A DNA stretch of 64,000 nt from Hyphomonas sp. (GTDB taxonomy: Bacteria > Pseudomonadota > Alphaproteobacteria > Caulobacterales > Hyphomonadaceae). Made by a program: the position numbers and the translations under genes. Positions 60,609-64,000 of this stretch are shown piece by piece. Positions within the stretch are counted from its first letter, which is position 1, and each line of letters begins with the position of its first letter. Below the pieces are notes generated by a model. That model made no database searches and was not told the origin of the DNA. It saw only the letters and a program-made list of their open reading frames with translations. The DNA lies in assembly GCA_020638455.1 (NCBI GenBank), contig JACKIK010000001.1, positions 682,001 to 746,000 on the forward strand, read 5' to 3'.

Positions 60609-61091
60609 ATGAGACGACTGGCCGTAGCCGCCCTCGCCCTGGCTGCCCTGCCCGCAGCCGCACAGCAGCAATATGCCTCGCATGACGCCTATCGCGTGTG
60701 CCAGCCTGCGATGACCAGCCAGGGCCTTCAGGTGGTCGAGGACGCCTGCGGCACGCTGCACTCGCCGGATTTCTCGCGGGCGCATTTCGCCTCGCTGTCG
60801 GAACTGGAAAAGGCGCGAGCCACACGCGAGGCCTTTACGGACGAAGTCGACACCTACGGCGCCTGCGTCAGCGCCTTCATCAATTCCTATCGCCGCCCCG
60901 GCGCGCCAGCCGACAGCCCCGCGCCCGATCAGGCCGCCTGCGCCCATGCTTGGGCCGAGGACCAAGCGACGCAGGCCGTGCGCGATTTCGGCAAGGCGTG
61001 TATCGACTTCTCGAACCGGTCCTTCATGGACAAGAGCCTCTCGCCCTGGTCCGGGGAATGCTATCCGGCCGCTTCGAGCGGGCGGGGTTGA
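60609..61091 (+). CDS. Exported small protein with paired cysteines
   Basis: 160 residues: signal peptide (R-R-L-A-V-A-A-L-A-L-A-A-L-P-A-A-A, cleavage after AAA/Q) and a mature helical protein with six Cys (C-Q-P near 32, D-A-C-G, Y-G-A-C-V, A-A-C-A-H, K-A-C-I-D and G-E-C-Y), consistent with three periplasmic disulfides. No family recognised. It faces motA divergently, 270 bp apart. Confidence 0.7.
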   Translation: MRRLAVAALALAALPAAAQQQYASHDAYRVCQPAMTSQGLQVVEDACGTLHSPDFSRAHFASLSELEKARATREAFTDEVDTYGACVSAFINSYRRPGAPADSPAPDQAACAHAWAEDQATQAVRDFGKACIDFSNRSFMDKSLSPWSGECYPAASSGRG

Positions 61092-61172
61092 ACCCCCATA
61101 CCGGGGCACGCGAATCTGTCTAGGTATTGCATAGATTTTCTCACCTGACGCCATCGGAGCCGGACAGCAGGG

Positions 61173-62570
61173 ATGAAAGAGCCGTTCACGGAAGACTGGA
61201 CACCTTTTGAGAAGCAGGTCGCCGGGGCATTGAAGGAAGCTGGCGCATATACCCACACGCCGGACATCGCGCCGCCGGACGAAGCCCGACTTGGGCGGGC
61301 CTTTCTCCACTGGCTGGTCACCACGACGGACCTTTCCCGCCCTGTCCTGCACATTGAGGGTGTGACCTTTCCGGATCCCTGCGACCTCCGGGCCTATGCC
61401 TCCGACCATCATTTCGAATTCGTTGACTGCCGGTTCCCGGAAGATCTGGACCTGCGCCATCTGCGCATGCGCCAGCTGATCTTCGACCGCTGCCGCTTCG
61501 AAAAGACCGTGCACCTCAATGGTGCGAAGATCGAGCAGGGGATCATCGCCAATAATGCCCATTTCCACGAACTCGTGCTGCAGGCCGCCGACCTCGGTGG
61601 TAATCTCGAACTGACGAACACTGTGATCGACCTGCCGCTGCGAGCCTATCAGTTGCGCGTCGGCAAGAGCCTGTTCCTGCGCGACGGGGCCCGGTTCGCC
61701 GGGGCCAATCTCGCCAATGCACAAATCGGAACCCATTGCCAGTTCCGGGGCGCCAGCGTGTCGGGCGAACTGGATCTGACCGGCGCCGTGATCGGGGGCG
61801 AACTCCAGTTCGGGCAGGCCGGGGCGCCGCCCATCTCGTGGAGCGAGGGCGCGTCGCTCTCCCTGCGCAATGTCCGCGCGCAGACATTCGGAGCGAGACT
61901 GAGCGATTTCCGCTCCGGAGAACGCTATGTCCCTGTCGACCTTGCCGGTTTCACTTTCGAGGGCTTCGCCACCGCCAATCTTGCGGACAATTACTCGCTC
62001 GCCCATGAATCGCCCAAAGAACTTCTGAGGTGGTTGAAGGCATCGGAGCAAGCCTCTTCTGTCTTCGATCCCAAACCCTATTTCGGGCTCGCTCAAGCCC
62101 TTGAGCGGGCCGGACAGCGGGAATCCGCACGCCGGGTCCGTATCGGGCTCGGCTGGCGGCACGCTGCAAAAGCGAACATCTCACCGCTCGCCCGGATCGG
62201 ACAGTTCATGTCCGGCGCCTTTATCGGCTTCGGACACGCACCCTGGAAGGCGCTGTCACTGTTCATGCTGGTTTTCCTGGCTGGCATGGCGCACGCCTAT
62301 ATGGCTTCCTTCGGCACAGACTTTACGGTGCTGAAGAGCTCCGTCGTCGTCGATGCCGCCCGGATCTCGCTCGAAAACTCCATTCCCCTGGTTGAATTCT
62401 CGAATGTACCGGACCGCGATCTGTGCCAGCAGGCAGGCGCCGCCGCCTGCCGCACCGTTTCGAACTGGAATTATCTCCTGTTCGACATCCAGAAGATCCT
62501 GTCCTTGTTGCTGGCGAGCTATTTCGTCGCCGCAGTTACCGGCTATGCGACCACCCGCCGGACCGACTGA
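61173..62570 (+). CDS. Pentapeptide-like repeat protein with C-terminal membrane helices
   Basis: 465 residues. Residues about 45-270 repeat a loose A(D/N)LxF-like pattern (L-D-L-R-H-L-R-M-R-Q-L-I-F; F-A-G-A-N-L-A-N-A-Q-I; V-S-G-E-L-D-L-T-G-A-V-I; A-G-F-T-F-E-G-F-A-T-A-N-L-A) that should form a quadrilateral beta-helix. A short helical linker (L-A-Q-A-L-E-R-A-G-Q-R-E-S-A-R-R) is followed by two membrane helices near 363-385 and 442-460. The layout resembles proteins sometimes labelled membrane-associated oxidoreductases, a label unsupported by motifs here. Confidence 0.75.
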   Translation: MKEPFTEDWTPFEKQVAGALKEAGAYTHTPDIAPPDEARLGRAFLHWLVTTTDLSRPVLHIEGVTFPDPCDLRAYASDHHFEFVDCRFPEDLDLRHLRMRQLIFDRCRFEKTVHLNGAKIEQGIIANNAHFHELVLQAADLGGNLELTNTVIDLPLRAYQLRVGKSLFLRDGARFAGANLANAQIGTHCQFRGASVSGELDLTGAVIGGELQFGQAGAPPISWSEGASLSLRNVRAQTFGARLSDFRSGERYVPVDLAGFTFEGFATANLADNYSLAHESPKELLRWLKASEQASSVFDPKPYFGLAQALERAGQRESARRVRIGLGWRHAAKANISPLARIGQFMSGAFIGFGHAPWKALSLFMLVFLAGMAHAYMASFGTDFTVLKSSVVVDAARISLENSIPLVEFSNVPDRDLCQQAGAAACRTVSNWNYLLFDIQKILSLLLASYFVAAVTGYATTRRTD

Positions 62571-62582
62571 ACGGGGCGGCCC

Positions 62583-64000
<1,418 letters not shown>

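Overview
The window is high-GC DNA (about 65 percent by eye) from an alphaproteobacterium. Several features point that way: a SAM-II riboswitch ahead of metA, the rnd-lptC-lptA-lptB-rpoN gene order, a full CtrA-type box (TTAA-N7-TTAA), a HWE-family histidine kinase with a single-domain receiver, and an EIIA-Ntr/hibernation-factor pair. The CYP153-like P450 and the general protein style fit marine Hyphomonadaceae (Hyphomonas/Henriciella-like). That family assignment is inference, not a search result. Genes are dense, many neighbours overlap by ATGA, and most of the window is chromosomal housekeeping. I see no rRNA, tRNA, CRISPR array, prophage or insertion sequence.

Layout. 1-5.7 kb: a cut-off fatty acid desaturase, an unusual zinc-finger membrane protein, and a thioesterase/nucleoside hydrolase/ribokinase/S1-P1 nuclease group that forms a nucleic-acid and nucleoside salvage route. 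5.8-10.5 kb: an AT-richer orphan, then the envelope block rnd-lptCAB-rpoN. 10.7-18.8 kb: small enzymes, an ArsR/SRPBCC pair, a lipid acyltransferase operon, metA under a SAM-II riboswitch, and a CYP153-like hydroxylase with a divergent TetR. 18.9-28.5 kb: DUF2189 protein, orphan, nitronate monooxygenase, rhodanese, xerC, a broken aldo/keto reductase, a TetR cassette flanked by a duplicated piece of ycgN, and mnmC. 28.5-31.7 kb: a complete phage-shock (psp) locus with two extra tiny membrane proteins, a sigma-54 promoter and divergent pspF. 31.7-36 kb: receiver, frameshifted sensor kinase, WecG/TagA-type glycosyltransferase, hpf-ptsN. 36-47.5 kb: M3 peptidase, ferredoxin-NADP reductase, an exported caspase-like protein, WYL regulator/GST pair, tandem paralogous membrane proteins, lpdA, and a winged-helix/membrane-protein pair. 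47.5-51.2 kb: three kinds of repeat and a low-GC two-gene cassette lying between yebC and the TIGR00282 phosphoesterase. 51.2-64 kb: large lipoprotein, YgjP peptidase, flavin monooxygenase with TetR, CPA1 antiporter, EEP hydrolase, motA, a pentapeptide-like membrane protein, and a cut-off double-ATPase peptide ABC transporter.

The strongest candidate for an undescribed system is the pair at 49239-50275. A Thoeris ThsB-like TIR (DUF1863-type) protein is translationally coupled to a small four-helix membrane protein. Its base composition is clearly foreign, it has its own terminator-like hairpin, and it sits between two genes that I recall as neighbours in related genomes. It looks like a TIR-signalling anti-phage module with an uncharacterised membrane effector. 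Other notable points are the DnaG-like zinc finger joined to membrane helices, 11-bp and 14-bp degenerate tandem repeats, promoter/operator layouts that predict leaderless mRNAs for two repressors, and a MetA with the glutamate associated with acetyl-CoA use.

Regulation can be read at many loci. There are perfect or near-perfect inverted repeats at the ArsR, CYP153/TetR, TetR (25.7 kb), WYL/GST and winged-helix promoters, a sigma-54 site for psp (rpoN itself is in the window), and SAM control of metA.
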